A stretch of 64,000 nt of DNA from Streptomyces sp. RerS4 (GTDB taxonomy: Bacteria; Actinomycetota; Actinomycetes; Streptomycetales; Streptomycetaceae): contig NZ_CP097323.1 in assembly GCF_023515955.1 (NCBI RefSeq), forward strand, positions 124,001 to 188,000, in the 5' to 3' direction. Below, piece by piece: positions 1 through 8,298 of the stretch. How positions within the stretch are numbered: position 1 is the first letter of the stretch; each line of letters starts with the position of its first letter. The notes beneath the pieces were generated by a model. That model ran no database searches, was not told where the DNA came from, and saw nothing but the letters and a program-made list of their open reading frames with translations. Both the position numbers and the translations under genes were made by a program.

Positions 1-1
1 G

Positions 2-187
2 ATCGCCTTCGGCTCGCTGCTGCGCCGCTTCCCCGTCCTCGCCCTCGACTGCCCGCCCGAGGAGCTGCGGTGGCGCATCGGCGGCCCGAGCATCACCCGC
101 GGCGTCGCCGCCCTGCCGGTGACGTTCAGGGCGCAGGCTCCCAGCACGTCAGGAGATGCGCCGGCCGAAGGCGCGCGGCAACGATGA
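2..187 (+). CDS. C-terminal end of a cytochrome P450 or P450-like glycosyltransferase auxiliary protein (partial)
   Basis: Only the last 61 codons are in the window; the gene enters from the left edge. The visible stretch ends in a P450-style tail, with PEELRWR followed about a dozen residues later by RG, then ALPVTF, the usual last beta-strand of actinobacterial P450s. The heme-cysteine loop lies outside, so catalytic competence cannot be judged. In desosamine clusters a heme-less P450 homologue (DesVIII/EryCII type) activates the glycosyltransferase, and a DesVII-type glycosyltransferase lies 4 kb downstream, so this could be that partner rather than a hydroxylase. Its stop overlaps the next start (ATGA), indicating translational coupling. 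Confidence 0.72.
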   Translation: MAFGSLLRRFPVLALDCPPEELRWRIGGPSITRGVAALPVTFRAQAPSTSGDAPAEGARQR

Positions 188-666
188 ACGCGTCCGAGCA
201 GGCAGGCGAAGGAGGAATGGTGACCGCAGCACTGGACGCCTACTACGGGACGTTCACCAGCGAGAAGGAGAAGGAAGCCCTCGGCGTGCCGCTCAAGCTG
301 GTGGCCGCCTGGGCGAGGAACGACGCCGACGGAGTGGCCGACGTCTTCACCGAGGACGGGGTGCTCATCCTGCCGGGCGACGTGTACAAGACCAGCCGCG
401 AGGAGATCCGCGCCTTCATGGCGGCCGCCTACGCCGGCCCGTTCAAGGGCAGCGGCGTCACGGGCCAGCCCGTCGACCTGCGCTTCGTCACCGACGACGT
501 GGCGCTGATCCGCACCCACGGCGGCATCCTGCCCCCCGGCGAGAGCGAGATCGACCCCGCCCTCGCGGTCCGCTCCACCTGGACCATCGTCAAGCGTGAC
601 GGCGAGTGGCAGCTCACCGCGTACCAGAACAGCCCGCGCGGCGCGGGCGCCACCCTGCGCTGGTGA
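184..666 (+). CDS. SgcJ/EcaC-family NTF2-like protein (copy 1)
   Basis: This 160-residue protein has the SnoaL/NTF2 cone-fold pattern: an N-terminal helix, VAAWARNDADGVADVF-type segment, EDGVLILPGD, then strands ending in WTIVKRDGEWQL. The family is called SgcJ/EcaC oxidoreductase after the C-1027 enediyne cluster, but its biochemical role is poorly defined; some members act as cyclases, hydrolases or binding proteins. The ATG start overlaps the preceding P450-like stop by four bases and the next homologous gene begins 43 bases later. It is one of four paralogues in the window, which suggests several similar tailoring steps or redundant accessory subunits. The exact reaction is not visible from the sequence. 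Confidence 0.8.
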   Translation: MNASEQAGEGGMVTAALDAYYGTFTSEKEKEALGVPLKLVAAWARNDADGVADVFTEDGVLILPGDVYKTSREEIRAFMAAAYAGPFKGSGVTGQPVDLRFVTDDVALIRTHGGILPPGESEIDPALAVRSTWTIVKRDGEWQLTAYQNSPRGAGATLRW

Positions 667-709
667 CCGCGAGCCCCCAGCCCACCCCACCGAGAGGCAG
701 GAGACCCCG

Positions 710-1174
710 ATGACCGAACGGGCCACCAAGGCCGCCCTCCTCGTCGAACAGGCGAAGGAGTGGGCCGGCCACTACGGCGACTTCCCCAACGGCGAGGAAG
801 GCGCGGTCCTCAGCGTGCCGCTGCGCTTCCGCGGCACCTGGGACCGCGGCGACGCCGACGCCCTGGCCGACGTCTTCGCCGACAACGGCAGCCTGCTGCT
901 GGGCGACGACCAGCTCCAGGGCCGCGAGCAGATCCGCGCCCGCCTGACCGAGAGCTTCGCGGGCGCCTACCGGGGCACCCGCGTCGTGCACGACCCGGTC
1001 TCCGTCCGCTTCCTCGCCGACGGCGTCGCCGTGGCCGTCACCGAGGGCGGCGTCGTCCGCGCCGACCAGGACGGACCGGCCCCCGAGGACCAGGTCCGCG
1101 CCGTGTGGGTGGTCGTCAAGGAAGAAGGCGACTGGAAGCTGTTCTCCTACCAGACCAGCCCCGTCAAGGGCTGA
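710..1174 (+). CDS. SgcJ/EcaC-family NTF2-like protein (copy 2)
   Basis: A 154-residue NTF2/SnoaL-like protein, clearly homologous to the gene just upstream and to the one at 9880-10362. Shared landmarks are a short N-terminal helix, VPLRFRGTWDRGDADALADVF, NGSLLLGDDQLQGREQI and a C-terminal VWVVVKEEGDWKLFSYQTSP. The start ATG follows an AGGCAGGAG ribosome-binding site. It lies in the same direction between the first copy and the nucleotidyltransferase gene, most likely in one operon with both. Function is inferred only from family membership and cluster context. Confidence 0.8.
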   Translation: MTERATKAALLVEQAKEWAGHYGDFPNGEEGAVLSVPLRFRGTWDRGDADALADVFADNGSLLLGDDQLQGREQIRARLTESFAGAYRGTRVVHDPVSVRFLADGVAVAVTEGGVVRADQDGPAPEDQVRAVWVVVKEEGDWKLFSYQTSPVKG

Positions 1175-1204
1175 CCCACCACGCCCCGCCGGGAGGCCCC
1201 AGCC

Positions 1205-2263
1205 GTGAAAGCACTCGTCCTCGCGGGTGGATCGGGTACGCGCCTTCGCCCGCTCAGCCACTCCATGCCCAAGCAGCTCATGCCGATCGCCAACAAGCCC
1301 GTCCTGGAGTACGTCCTGGAGAACATCCGGGCGGCGGGCGTCGAGGAGATCGGCGTGATCGTCGGCCAGTGGGCCGAGGAGTTCACCCGCGTGCTCGGCG
1401 ACGGCTCCCGGTTCGGGGCGCGCCTCACCTACATCCGCCAGGACCGACCGCTGGGCCTGGCCCACTGCGTCCGACTCGCCCGCCCCTTCCTCGGCGACGA
1501 CGACTTCGTGCTGTACCTCGGTGACATCGTCCTCCCCGACGGGATCACCGAGGCGGCCGCCCGGTTCGTGTACGAGCGGCCCGCCGCCCACGTCATGGTC
1601 CGCAAGGTGCCCGACCCGCGCGCCTTCGGCGTGGTCGAACTGGACGAGGTCGGCCGGGTCCGGGCCCTGGTCGAAAAGCCCCGGCAGCCGCGCAGCGACC
1701 TCGCCCTGATGGGCGTGTACTTCTTCACCCCGGCCGTCCACGAGGCGGTCGCCGCGATCGGCCCGGGAGCCCGCGGCGAACTGGAGATCACCGACGCCCT
1801 CCAGTGGATGGTCTCCGCGGGCGCCCCCGTCACGGCCGGCGAACACGACGGCTACTGGCAGGACACCGGCAGCGCCGACGCCGTCCTCGCCTGCAACCGC
1901 CGCCTGCTCGGCGCCCTGGAACCCGCCCTCGACGGCTGGGTCGACGGCCTCAGCGTGCTCGACGGGCCCGTGGTGCTGGGGCCCGGCGCCCGGGTCGTAG
2001 GCTCCCGGATCACCGGCCCGGCCGTCATCGGCGCCGGCACCCTCGTCGAGGACAGCCGCATCGGCCCCTTCACCTCCGTCGGCAGGGACTGCGTCCTGCG
2101 CGGCGCGTACGTCAGCGACTCGATCGTCCTCGACGGCGCGACCGTCGCCGACGTGCCCCGCCTGCACGACTCGATCATCGGCCGCTCGGCGACCGTCGGG
2201 CCCGCGGGCGCCCACCACCGGCTGGTGGTCGGCGACCACACCCGCGTCGAGATCGCCGCCTGA
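1205..2263 (+). CDS. rfbA: Glucose-1-phosphate thymidylyltransferase, long form
   Basis: The 352-residue product condenses dTTP with glucose-1-phosphate to give dTDP-glucose, the first step to deoxysugars. The N-terminal nucleotide-binding signature reads LAGGSGTRLRP with PKQLMPIANKP, and the segment YLGDIVLPDG corresponds to the active-site strand. From about residue 250 the sequence turns into hexapeptide-like repeats (left-handed beta-helix), typical of the long StrD/DesIII-type enzymes of secondary metabolism rather than the shorter housekeeping RmlA. It closes the first operon of the window and would feed the DesI/DesII/DesV/DesVI enzymes encoded elsewhere. No dTDP-glucose 4,6-dehydratase is in the window. 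Confidence 0.93.
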   Translation: MKALVLAGGSGTRLRPLSHSMPKQLMPIANKPVLEYVLENIRAAGVEEIGVIVGQWAEEFTRVLGDGSRFGARLTYIRQDRPLGLAHCVRLARPFLGDDDFVLYLGDIVLPDGITEAAARFVYERPAAHVMVRKVPDPRAFGVVELDEVGRVRALVEKPRQPRSDLALMGVYFFTPAVHEAVAAIGPGARGELEITDALQWMVSAGAPVTAGEHDGYWQDTGSADAVLACNRRLLGALEPALDGWVDGLSVLDGPVVLGPGARVVGSRITGPAVIGAGTLVEDSRIGPFTSVGRDCVLRGAYVSDSIVLDGATVADVPRLHDSIIGRSATVGPAGAHHRLVVGDHTRVEIAA

Positions 2264-2269
2264 ACTTGA

Positions 2270-2287
2270 GCAATCTGGAAGAAGAGC
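2270..2287 (+). promoter_or_regulatory. Cluster promoter motif (GCAATC type) before the DUF2306 gene
   Basis: The sequence GCAATCTGGAAGAAGAGC matches the motif found upstream of many units in this cluster. It lies 100 bases before the ATG at 2370, a distance similar to the copies at 3928 and 31281. It diverges at the 3' half, so this is one of the weaker copies. Confidence 0.45.
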
Positions 2288-2369
2288 GCGGCGACCGCGC
2301 TCACTACCGTGTCGCAGATACGACACCCAGCCCTCCGCTTCCACCCCGCCCGCGCAGGAGTGTGCGCCC

Positions 2370-3113
2370 ATGACTCAGACCGATCCGGCCCACGTGACCG
2401 ACAGACCGGCGCCGGGACCCGTGGGCGCCCCCACCGGCCCGGCCCCCTCGGGCTCCTGGCTGCGCCGCCCCTGGACGGTGCCGCTGGCCCTGGTCATCGT
2501 GGCCTTCCTCGTCTTCACCTGGCCGCGCTACCTGGGCCTGGACCCGGCCGAGTCGTTGATTCCGGTCAATCCGGAGTTCGCCGGCCACTACGGCTTCCTG
2601 GTGGCGCACATCGTGTTCGGCACCGTCGCCATCGTGACGGCGGGCCTGCAGATGTGGCCCTGGCTGCGCCGCGCACACCCCGCCGTGCACCGGATCAGCG
2701 GGCGCGCGTACGTCATCGGCGGCATGGTGCCGGCGGCGACGCTCTCCCTGGTGATCATGCCGTTCGGCCTGCTCACCGGCGTCGGCGCCATCGGCACCAC
2801 GCTCTGGGCGGCCCTGTCCCTGGTGGTCACCATCGGCGGCTTCCGCGCCGCGCGCGGGCGGCGCTACGAGGCGCACCGTGTGCTGATGGTCTACAGCTTC
2901 GCGCTGTGCATGAGCGTCGTCACGGGCCGGATCTTCTTCAACGCGGTGTGGTACGGAACCGCGCTGATACCCGGCTTCAACTACGAACTGCTGCCCATAC
3001 TGGCCCAGTTGGCCGGGTTCTGGGCCAACTGGATCGTTACCCTCCTGGCCGCACACTGGTGGCTGCGCCGCTCCTCCGCCCGTCGGGCGGCGGCGGAGCC
3101 GTTGCCGGCCTAA
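2370..3113 (+). CDS. DUF2306-type membrane protein
   Basis: A 247-residue integral membrane protein with a proline-rich cytoplasmic N-terminus (about 40 residues) followed by about seven hydrophobic helices. The pattern GHYGFLVAHIVFGTVAIVTAGLQMWPWLR, with the motif HPAVHRISGRAYV between helices, is characteristic of DUF2306 proteins. These are predicted multi-helix proteins of unknown function, with conserved histidines that could bind a cofactor or metal. It is followed 31 bases later by an alpha/beta hydrolase gene and preceded by a copy of the cluster promoter motif. I cannot assign a reaction. Confidence 0.75.
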   Translation: MTQTDPAHVTDRPAPGPVGAPTGPAPSGSWLRRPWTVPLALVIVAFLVFTWPRYLGLDPAESLIPVNPEFAGHYGFLVAHIVFGTVAIVTAGLQMWPWLRRAHPAVHRISGRAYVIGGMVPAATLSLVIMPFGLLTGVGAIGTTLWAALSLVVTIGGFRAARGRRYEAHRVLMVYSFALCMSVVTGRIFFNAVWYGTALIPGFNYELLPILAQLAGFWANWIVTLLAAHWWLRRSSARRAAAEPLPA

Positions 3114-3144
3114 GCACACGCACCAACCGGAAGGACCAACCCTC

Positions 3145-3807
3145 ATGACGACCTTCGTGTTGATCCACGGCGCCGAAGACGGCGCCTGGAGCTGGCACCT
3201 GGTGGAAGCCGCGCTGCGCGAGCGCGGCCACGACGTGGTCGCCGTAGACCTGCCCAGCGACGACGAGAACGCCGCCTACCCCGAGTACGCCGACACCGTC
3301 GTCAAGGCGATCGGCGACCGCACCGACCTGATCGTCGTCGGCCACTCCCTCGGCGGCTTCACCGCCCCCATCGTGGCCGAACGCACCAACGCCGACCTCA
3401 TCGTGTTCGTGTCCGGGATGATCCCGCGCCCCGGCGAGACCCCCAACGAGTGGTGGGAGAACACCGGCCACAACGACCTCGTCTACGAACCCGCCGAGGG
3501 CGAGGACGAGAACGCGCAGTTCTACCACGACGTCCCGCCCGAGCTGGCCGCCGAGGCCCTGCGCCGCGCGCGCGTCCAGCAACTGACCCCGATGGACCGG
3601 GTCTGGCCGCTGGAGACGTGGCCGTCCATCCCCTCCCGGGTGCTGATCGGCCGTGACGACCGCTTCATGCCGGCGGAGTGGAGCCGCGAGGTCGCCAAGG
3701 ACCGCCTCGGCATCGAGGCCGACATGATCGACGGCGGGCACTGCCTGCCGCTGAGCCGCCCGCAGGAGGTGGCCGACCAGCTGGAGCGGTTCGCCGCCGA
3801 GCTGTAG
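3145..3807 (+). CDS. Alpha/beta hydrolase
   Basis: A 220-residue alpha/beta-hydrolase fold protein. It shows the oxyanion region VLIHGAEDGAWSW, the nucleophile elbow GHSLGG (Ser near residue 68), an acidic residue in IGRDDRFMP and the late histidine in DGGHCLPLSRP, together forming a complete catalytic triad. Length and pattern resemble esterase/hydroxynitrile-lyase-like hydrolases of plant and actinobacterial type. It follows the DUF2306 gene after a GGAAGGACC ribosome-binding site and is closed by a strong hairpin. The substrate is unknown; it could remove an acyl or ester group during maturation of the product. Confidence 0.85.
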   Translation: MTTFVLIHGAEDGAWSWHLVEAALRERGHDVVAVDLPSDDENAAYPEYADTVVKAIGDRTDLIVVGHSLGGFTAPIVAERTNADLIVFVSGMIPRPGETPNEWWENTGHNDLVYEPAEGEDENAQFYHDVPPELAAEALRRARVQQLTPMDRVWPLETWPSIPSRVLIGRDDRFMPAEWSREVAKDRLGIEADMIDGGHCLPLSRPQEVADQLERFAAEL

Positions 3808-3826
3808 CGACACCGGGCTTTCCCGG

Positions 3827-3865
3827 CGGTGGGGCCGTGCGCGCGACAGGCGCACGGCCCCACCG
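3827..3865 (+). terminator. Strong intrinsic-type hairpin after the hydrolase gene
   Basis: A 16-base perfect stem (CGGTGGGGCCGTGCGC and its complement) closes a 7-base loop, 20 bases after the hydrolase stop codon. It is followed by GTCGTTTCCC rather than a pure T run, as is common in Streptomyces. Confidence 0.8.
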
Positions 3866-3927
3866 TCGTTTCCCGCCGACGGCTCCGCGGCCCCCCGCCC
3901 ACGGCCCCGGACGGGTACGGGAATCGG

Positions 3928-3946
3928 GCAATCCAGAAGATGCCCG
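3928..3946 (+). promoter_or_regulatory. Cluster promoter motif before the glycosyltransferase gene
   Basis: GCAATCCAGAAGATGCCC is followed 15 bases later by GGTGCGACGCTC. The same two blocks at the same spacing occur at 31281, and similar ones at 36485, 30626 (minus) and 10437 (minus). This looks like an activator site overlapping a -35 region plus a conserved -10 region. It lies 92 bases before the start codon. Confidence 0.65.
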
Positions 3947-4019
3947 CCCCACCGCCCCGGTGCGACGCTCGACGCCGGCGCTCCTGCCGGCATGTCGGTC
4001 GCAACCGGAAGGGACTCCC

Positions 4020-5354
4020 ATGCGTGTCCTGTTCGTCTCCTGCCTGAACAAGTCGCAGCTGTACCTCCTGGCCCCGCTGGCCTGGTCGATGCAGACCGCG
4101 GGGCACGAGGTGCGCGTCGCGAGCCATCCCGACCTCGCCGAGCACATCGCCGGACTCGGCCTCATGCCCGTCCCCGTCGGCGAGCCCGCCACCCACCTCG
4201 GCCAGGACCTCGCCGACGCCGAACCCGACGAGGAACCCGCGCCCGCGTCCGACGCTCCCGCCGCGCTGCGCCCCACCTCCCGGCAGAGCGACTACGCCCG
4301 CGAGGACCCGTACGCCGAGTACGTCTCCCTGGCCACCGAGTTCTTCCCGCTCCTGTCGCCCGACTCCACCTTCGACGACCTCGTCGGCTTCGCCCGCCGC
4401 TGGCAGCCCGACCTCGTCATCTGGAACACCCTCTCCTTCGCCGGGGCCGTCGCCGCCCGCGCCTGCGGCGCCGCGCACGCCCGCTTCCTGTGGGGCGTCG
4501 ACTCCCTCGGCCAGCTGCACAGCGCGGTCGCGCCCGAACTGGCGGACCGCCACGACCCCATGCGCGCCTGGCTTGAGCCGATCCTCCAGCGCCACGGCTG
4601 TGAGTTCGACCAGGAGGCGGTCCTCGGCCAGTGGACCATCGACCCCTCCCCGGACTGGGTCCACCACCCCAAGGGCATCCACCACCTCGCGGTGCGCCCC
4701 GTCGCCTTCAACGGCCCCGTCCAGTCCCCCGACTGGGTCTACGACCCGCCCGAGCGCCGCCGCGTCTGCCTGACCCTGGGCTTCTCGCACCGCGAGTCCC
4801 ACGGCATAGAGGCCTCCGCCGCCGAACTCCTCGAAGCCGTCGCCGACATCGACGCCGAGGTCGTGGCCACCTTCTCGGCCAAGCAGCTCGACGCGCTCAC
4901 CACCGTCCCCGACAACGTCCGGCTGGTGGACTTCGTGCCGCTGACGACCCTGCTGCCCACCTGCTCGGCGATCGTCCACCACGGCGGCCCCGGCACGTTC
5001 ATCACCGCCGTCGAACACGGCGTCCCCCAGCTGATCGTCCCCGGCACGTACTGGAGCGAGAAGTGGTGGGCGCCCGTCGCCCACGCCAACGGCCTGGAGG
5101 ACGAGGGCGCCGGCCTGTACGTCGCCGACTCCGACCAGGTCACCGCCGAACTCCTGCGCGGCCAACTGCTGCGGGTCCTCGACGACCCCTCCTTCGCCGC
5201 CAACGCCGCCCGGCTGCGCGACCGGCGCCTGGGCACGCCGAGCCCCAACGAGATCGTCCCCCTGCTGGAGCGCCTGACCGCGCGCCACCGCGCCGCCCGC
5301 CCTGAGGCCGGACGCCCCCCACGGACCAAGCCCCTGTCCGAAGCGACGAAGTGA
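4020..5354 (+). CDS. DesVII/EryCIII-type (activator-dependent) glycosyltransferase
   Basis: A 444-residue GT-B glycosyltransferase predicted to attach the dTDP-activated aminosugar to the aglycone. The N-terminal Rossmann half begins VLFVSCLNKSQLYLLAPLAW with GHEVRVASHP. A block FDDLVGFARRWQPDLVIWN followed by AGAVAARACGAAHARFLWG is typical of macrolide sugar transferases. The C-terminal half has the nucleotide-sugar signature HHGGPGTFITAVEHGVPQL with PGTYWSEKW. Close relatives (DesVII, EryCIII) need a P450-like helper; a possible one is cut at the left edge. It is preceded by a clear cluster promoter motif and followed 29 bases later by an exporter gene. Confidence 0.9.
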   Translation: MRVLFVSCLNKSQLYLLAPLAWSMQTAGHEVRVASHPDLAEHIAGLGLMPVPVGEPATHLGQDLADAEPDEEPAPASDAPAALRPTSRQSDYAREDPYAEYVSLATEFFPLLSPDSTFDDLVGFARRWQPDLVIWNTLSFAGAVAARACGAAHARFLWGVDSLGQLHSAVAPELADRHDPMRAWLEPILQRHGCEFDQEAVLGQWTIDPSPDWVHHPKGIHHLAVRPVAFNGPVQSPDWVYDPPERRRVCLTLGFSHRESHGIEASAAELLEAVADIDAEVVATFSAKQLDALTTVPDNVRLVDFVPLTTLLPTCSAIVHHGGPGTFITAVEHGVPQLIVPGTYWSEKWWAPVAHANGLEDEGAGLYVADSDQVTAELLRGQLLRVLDDPSFAANAARLRDRRLGTPSPNEIVPLLERLTARHRAARPEAGRPPRTKPLSEATK

Positions 5355-5383
5355 CGTAGTGACGTAGACCGGGAAGGAATCCC

Positions 5384-6994
5384 ATGGAAACACCCCCCGA
5401 GGCCGGCGGTCCCCCGGCCCCCCGGGCCGGACGGCGGGAGTGGATCGGGCTGGCGGTCCTCGCCCTGCCCACCACCCTCCTCGCCCTCGACCTGGGCGTG
5501 CTGTACCTGGCCCTGCCGCACCTGAGCGCCGACCTCGACCCGAGCAGCACCCAACAGCTGTGGATCATGGACATCTACGCGTTCATGATCGCGGGCTTCC
5601 TCATCACGATGGGGACCCTCGGCGACCGCATCGGCCGCCGCCGCCTCCTGCTGATCGGCGCGGCCGCCTTCGGCGTCGCCTCCGTCGTGGCGGCGTACTC
5701 CACCAGCGCCGAGATGCTCATCGTCACCCGCGCGCTGCTGGGCATCGCGGGCGCCACCCTGGGCCCCTCGACGCTGGCGCTGATCAGCAACATGTTCCAG
5801 GACGAGAAGCAGCGCGGCATGGCCATCGCCGTGTGGATGAGCTGCTTCATGGCCGGCACCGCCGTCGGCCCCATCATCGGCGGGGTGCTCCTGGAGTACT
5901 TCTGGTGGGGCTCGGTGTTCCTGCTGGGCGTACCGGTCATGGCGATCCTGCTGGTCGCCGGCCCCCGGCTGCTGCCCGAGTACCGCGACCCGGAGCCCGG
6001 CCGGCTCGACCTGGCCAGCGTCGGCCTGTCGCTGGCGGCCATCCTGCCCGTCATCTACGCCCTGAAGGAGGTGGCCGCGCACGGCGTCTCGGCCACGGCA
6101 CTGATCGCCGGGGCCGTGGGCATCGTCAGCGGCGTGGTGTTCGTGGCCCGGCAACGCCGCCTGGCCGCACCCCTGTTGGACGTCAGCCTCTTCCGCAGCC
6201 GCTCCTTCAGCGGGGCCCTGGCCGTGATGCTGATCGGCACCGCCACCCTGGGCGGCGTCGGCCTGTTCGTCACCCAGTACCTCCAGATGGTCGACGGCCT
6301 CTCGCCGCTGGCCGCCGGACCGTGGATGCTGCCCTCGGCGCTGGGCACCGTCGTCGGCGCCATGCTGGCGCCCGCGGTCGCGCAGAAGATCGGCACCGGC
6401 CAGGTCATCGCCGCCGGCGCCGCCCTGTCGGCCGTCGGCGGTCTGCTGCTGACGCAGGTCGGCACCGCGTCCGGGGCCCTGCCGGTGATCGCCTGCTTCA
6501 CGCTGATCTTCTTCGGCCTCGGCCCGATGGCCGCGCTCAGCACCGATCTGGTCGTCGGCGCGGCCCCGCCCGAGAAGGCGGGATCGGCCGCCTCGACGTC
6601 GGAGACCAGCAGCGAGTTGGGCGTCGCCCTCGGCGTGGCCCTGCTGGGCAGTGTCGGCACCGCCGTCTACCGCGCCGAAGCGGCCGACACCCTGCCCGCC
6701 GACCTGCCGGCCGGGGCGTTGGACGCCGCGCGCGAGTCGCTGGCCGGCGCGTCGGCCGCCGCCGCCGACCTGTCCGAGTCGGTGGCGGCCACCCTCCTGG
6801 GCCCGGCCCGGGAGGCCTTCACCAACGGCCTGAACAGCGTCGCGGGCGCCAGCGCGGCCTCGATGGTGGTCCTGATCGCCCTCGCCTGGGGCCTCCTGCG
6901 CTCCCGCGCGACCGACACCCCGACCGAGGAGCCCCCGGCCGAAGGGGCCGCGGCGGAGAGCGCCGCCACGCCGGCGACGACGCCGGGCTCGTAG
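5384..6994 (+). CDS. DHA2-family (EmrB/QacA-type) MFS exporter, copy 1
   Basis: A 536-residue drug:proton antiporter with about 14 transmembrane helices. Motif A (GDRIGRRRLLLIG) lies between helices 2 and 3, and the family sequence GPSTLALISNMF with the later motif GPIIGG is evident. It sits 29 bases behind the glycosyltransferase with an AAGGAATCCC ribosome-binding region, so it probably exports the glycosylated product or gives self-resistance. It is strikingly similar to the exporter at 39171-40715, so the two are recent paralogues or a duplicated resistance function. The C-terminal 40 residues are a low-complexity acidic/Ala/Thr tail. Confidence 0.9.
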   Translation: METPPEAGGPPAPRAGRREWIGLAVLALPTTLLALDLGVLYLALPHLSADLDPSSTQQLWIMDIYAFMIAGFLITMGTLGDRIGRRRLLLIGAAAFGVASVVAAYSTSAEMLIVTRALLGIAGATLGPSTLALISNMFQDEKQRGMAIAVWMSCFMAGTAVGPIIGGVLLEYFWWGSVFLLGVPVMAILLVAGPRLLPEYRDPEPGRLDLASVGLSLAAILPVIYALKEVAAHGVSATALIAGAVGIVSGVVFVARQRRLAAPLLDVSLFRSRSFSGALAVMLIGTATLGGVGLFVTQYLQMVDGLSPLAAGPWMLPSALGTVVGAMLAPAVAQKIGTGQVIAAGAALSAVGGLLLTQVGTASGALPVIACFTLIFFGLGPMAALSTDLVVGAAPPEKAGSAASTSETSSELGVALGVALLGSVGTAVYRAEAADTLPADLPAGALDAARESLAGASAAAADLSESVAATLLGPAREAFTNGLNSVAGASAASMVVLIALAWGLLRSRATDTPTEEPPAEGAAAESAATPATTPGS

Positions 6995-7110
6995 GCCCGT
7001 AGGACACGCGGGCACACGAAGGGCCCCGTACGGCCACCCGGTCCACCGGACCGGCCGCCGCTGGAGGCGGAGGGTTGTCGTGCGGGGTCAGACCGGGACG
7101 GGGAGCGCGG

Positions 7111-7470
7111 CGCGGCGCGGCGCCAGTGGCCGAGCCGGAACACGGCGGCCGAGGGTTCGTCCCGGCCCTCGGTCGAGCCGTCGTGCAGCAGGTACTCGGT
7201 GGGGGCCAGGTAGCCCTCGCCGGGGGCAAGGCGTATCCGGAAGACGCGGACGGGATGATGTACCGGGTCCCCGGGCTGCCTGCGCGGCGCGGTGACGAAC
7301 TCGATGTCCTGGTCGGTCATGGGGCGCCACAGCCCGGAGGGGACGACCGCGCCGGGCTCGTACGCGGTCTCGTTCTCGCGGGTGGTGCGGACGGTGGCGA
7401 CCTCGCAGCGGGCGCGGAGCGCGGCTTGGTCGCCGTACGCGATGTGCAGGGGGCATGATGCCCTTCTGGG
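7111..7470 (-). pseudogene. Remnant of an unidentified gene (open frame without a clear start or end)
   Basis: On the minus strand one reading frame gives convincing protein-like sequence from about 7455 down to 7111 (for example RCEVATVRTTRENETAYEPG and then PVRVFRIRLAPGEGYLAPTEYLL), but it is cut by an upstream stop at 7471-7473 and loses coding character near 7111. No ribosome-binding site precedes an early start; an internal ATG at 7320 could give a short protein. I do not recognise the family. The remnant lies directly next to a tRNA fragment and other damaged genes, which suggests a deletion or integration scar. Confidence 0.4.
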
Positions 7471-7566
7471 TCAGTCGTCGCTGATGCTGATGTCGAGGTC
7501 GGCCACCAGGGCCTCGGCCAGGTCGGCCTGGGTCCGGTGCGGGAGCACCCGGGATGCGGCGAGAAG

Positions 7567-7615
7567 GCGGAACCGGCTGGATTCGAACCAGCGTCCTCGC
7601 GATTTTGGAGACCGC
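7567..7615 (-). tRNA. 3' half of a tRNA (anticodon CCA-like), probable attachment-site scar
   Basis: Read on the minus strand, GCGGT-CTCCAAA-ATCGC forms a 5-bp anticodon stem with a 7-base loop whose middle is CCA (Trp). After a short variable region follows a perfect T arm, GCTGG-TTCGAAT-CCAGC, and then an acceptor-like CGGTTCCG. The 5' half does not exist: the bases beyond 7616 contain neither a D arm nor a strand complementary to the acceptor. A 3' tRNA half is what integrase-mediated insertion into a tRNA gene leaves behind. Not a functional tRNA. Confidence 0.5.
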
Positions 7616-7639
7616 GCGCGACGACCTGCCCCCGCGTGG

Positions 7640-8298
7640 CGTGACGTGGAAGCACCTGAGGCCCCGACGGGCGACCCGATCGCGGACATCGTCCTGACGC
7701 CCGGCGACCTGCTCTATCTCCCGCGCGGCTGGTGGCACGCCGTGAGCGCCGACCAGGGCACCGCATCCCTCCACCTCACCTTCGGACTCGCCATGCAGAC
7801 CGGCGCCGAGTTCCTGGGCCGGCTGTGCGACGACCTCCGGGCGAGCGTGACCGTTCGGGCGGACGTACCGCGCTTCGGCACTCCGGAGGAGCGGGCGAAC
7901 TACCTGGCTGCCGTACGGAAGGACGTACTGGCCGCCCTGGATGATCCTGCGGCTCTGGACCGCTGGGAAAGGTCCTTGGACGCGACGCACCCCGGGCGCC
8001 CGCGCCTGTCGCTGCCCCACCTCGCCGCCGTTCCTGCCGAACCGAGCATCACCGTGCAGGCCACGGTGCCCCGTGCCCGGATCGAGCAGGACGACCAGGC
8101 CGTGACCTTCGCCGGGGCGGGGAACGAGTGGACTTCGCCCTCCCCGTCGCCCCGGTCCTCCGCCTCCTCGCGGGTGGACCGCCGGCCACCCTGGCGGACC
8201 TGGCCGCCGAGTCCGATCTCACCCTCGCGCAGGTGGCGGAGGTCGTCTCCGCGCTGGTCGCCGGACAAGCCGTCGCCGTGGTCGGGGGCTCCTCGTGA
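7640..8298 (+). pseudogene. Headless, frameshifted JmjC/cupin-domain protein gene
   Basis: The frame from about 7640 gives the C-terminal part of a JmjC/cupin oxygenase: IVLTPGDLLYLPRGWWHAVS with the metal-ligand His of the second cupin motif, then HLTFGLAMQTG. The N-terminal half with the HxD/E ligand pair is missing and coding sequence begins at the tRNA scar. Near 8125 the frame changes by one base; the following segment (VDFALPVAPVLRLLAGG, then LTLAQVAEVVSALVAG) is a typical C-terminal winged-helix end of this family and stops at 8298. With both a missing head and a frameshift it is unlikely to be active. Confidence 0.65.

Noticed and set aside
7292..7640. In-frame protein upstream of the JmjC remnant containing RLDSNQRP
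   Set aside because: This peptide is the translation of the antisense of a tRNA T arm and anticodon arm, a well-known annotation artefact.
7471..7689. A possible FxLD-type lanthipeptide precursor ending in ADLDISISDD
   Set aside because: The resemblance is limited to a few residues directly before the stop, there is no Cys/Ser-rich core, and the frame runs through the tRNA fragment.
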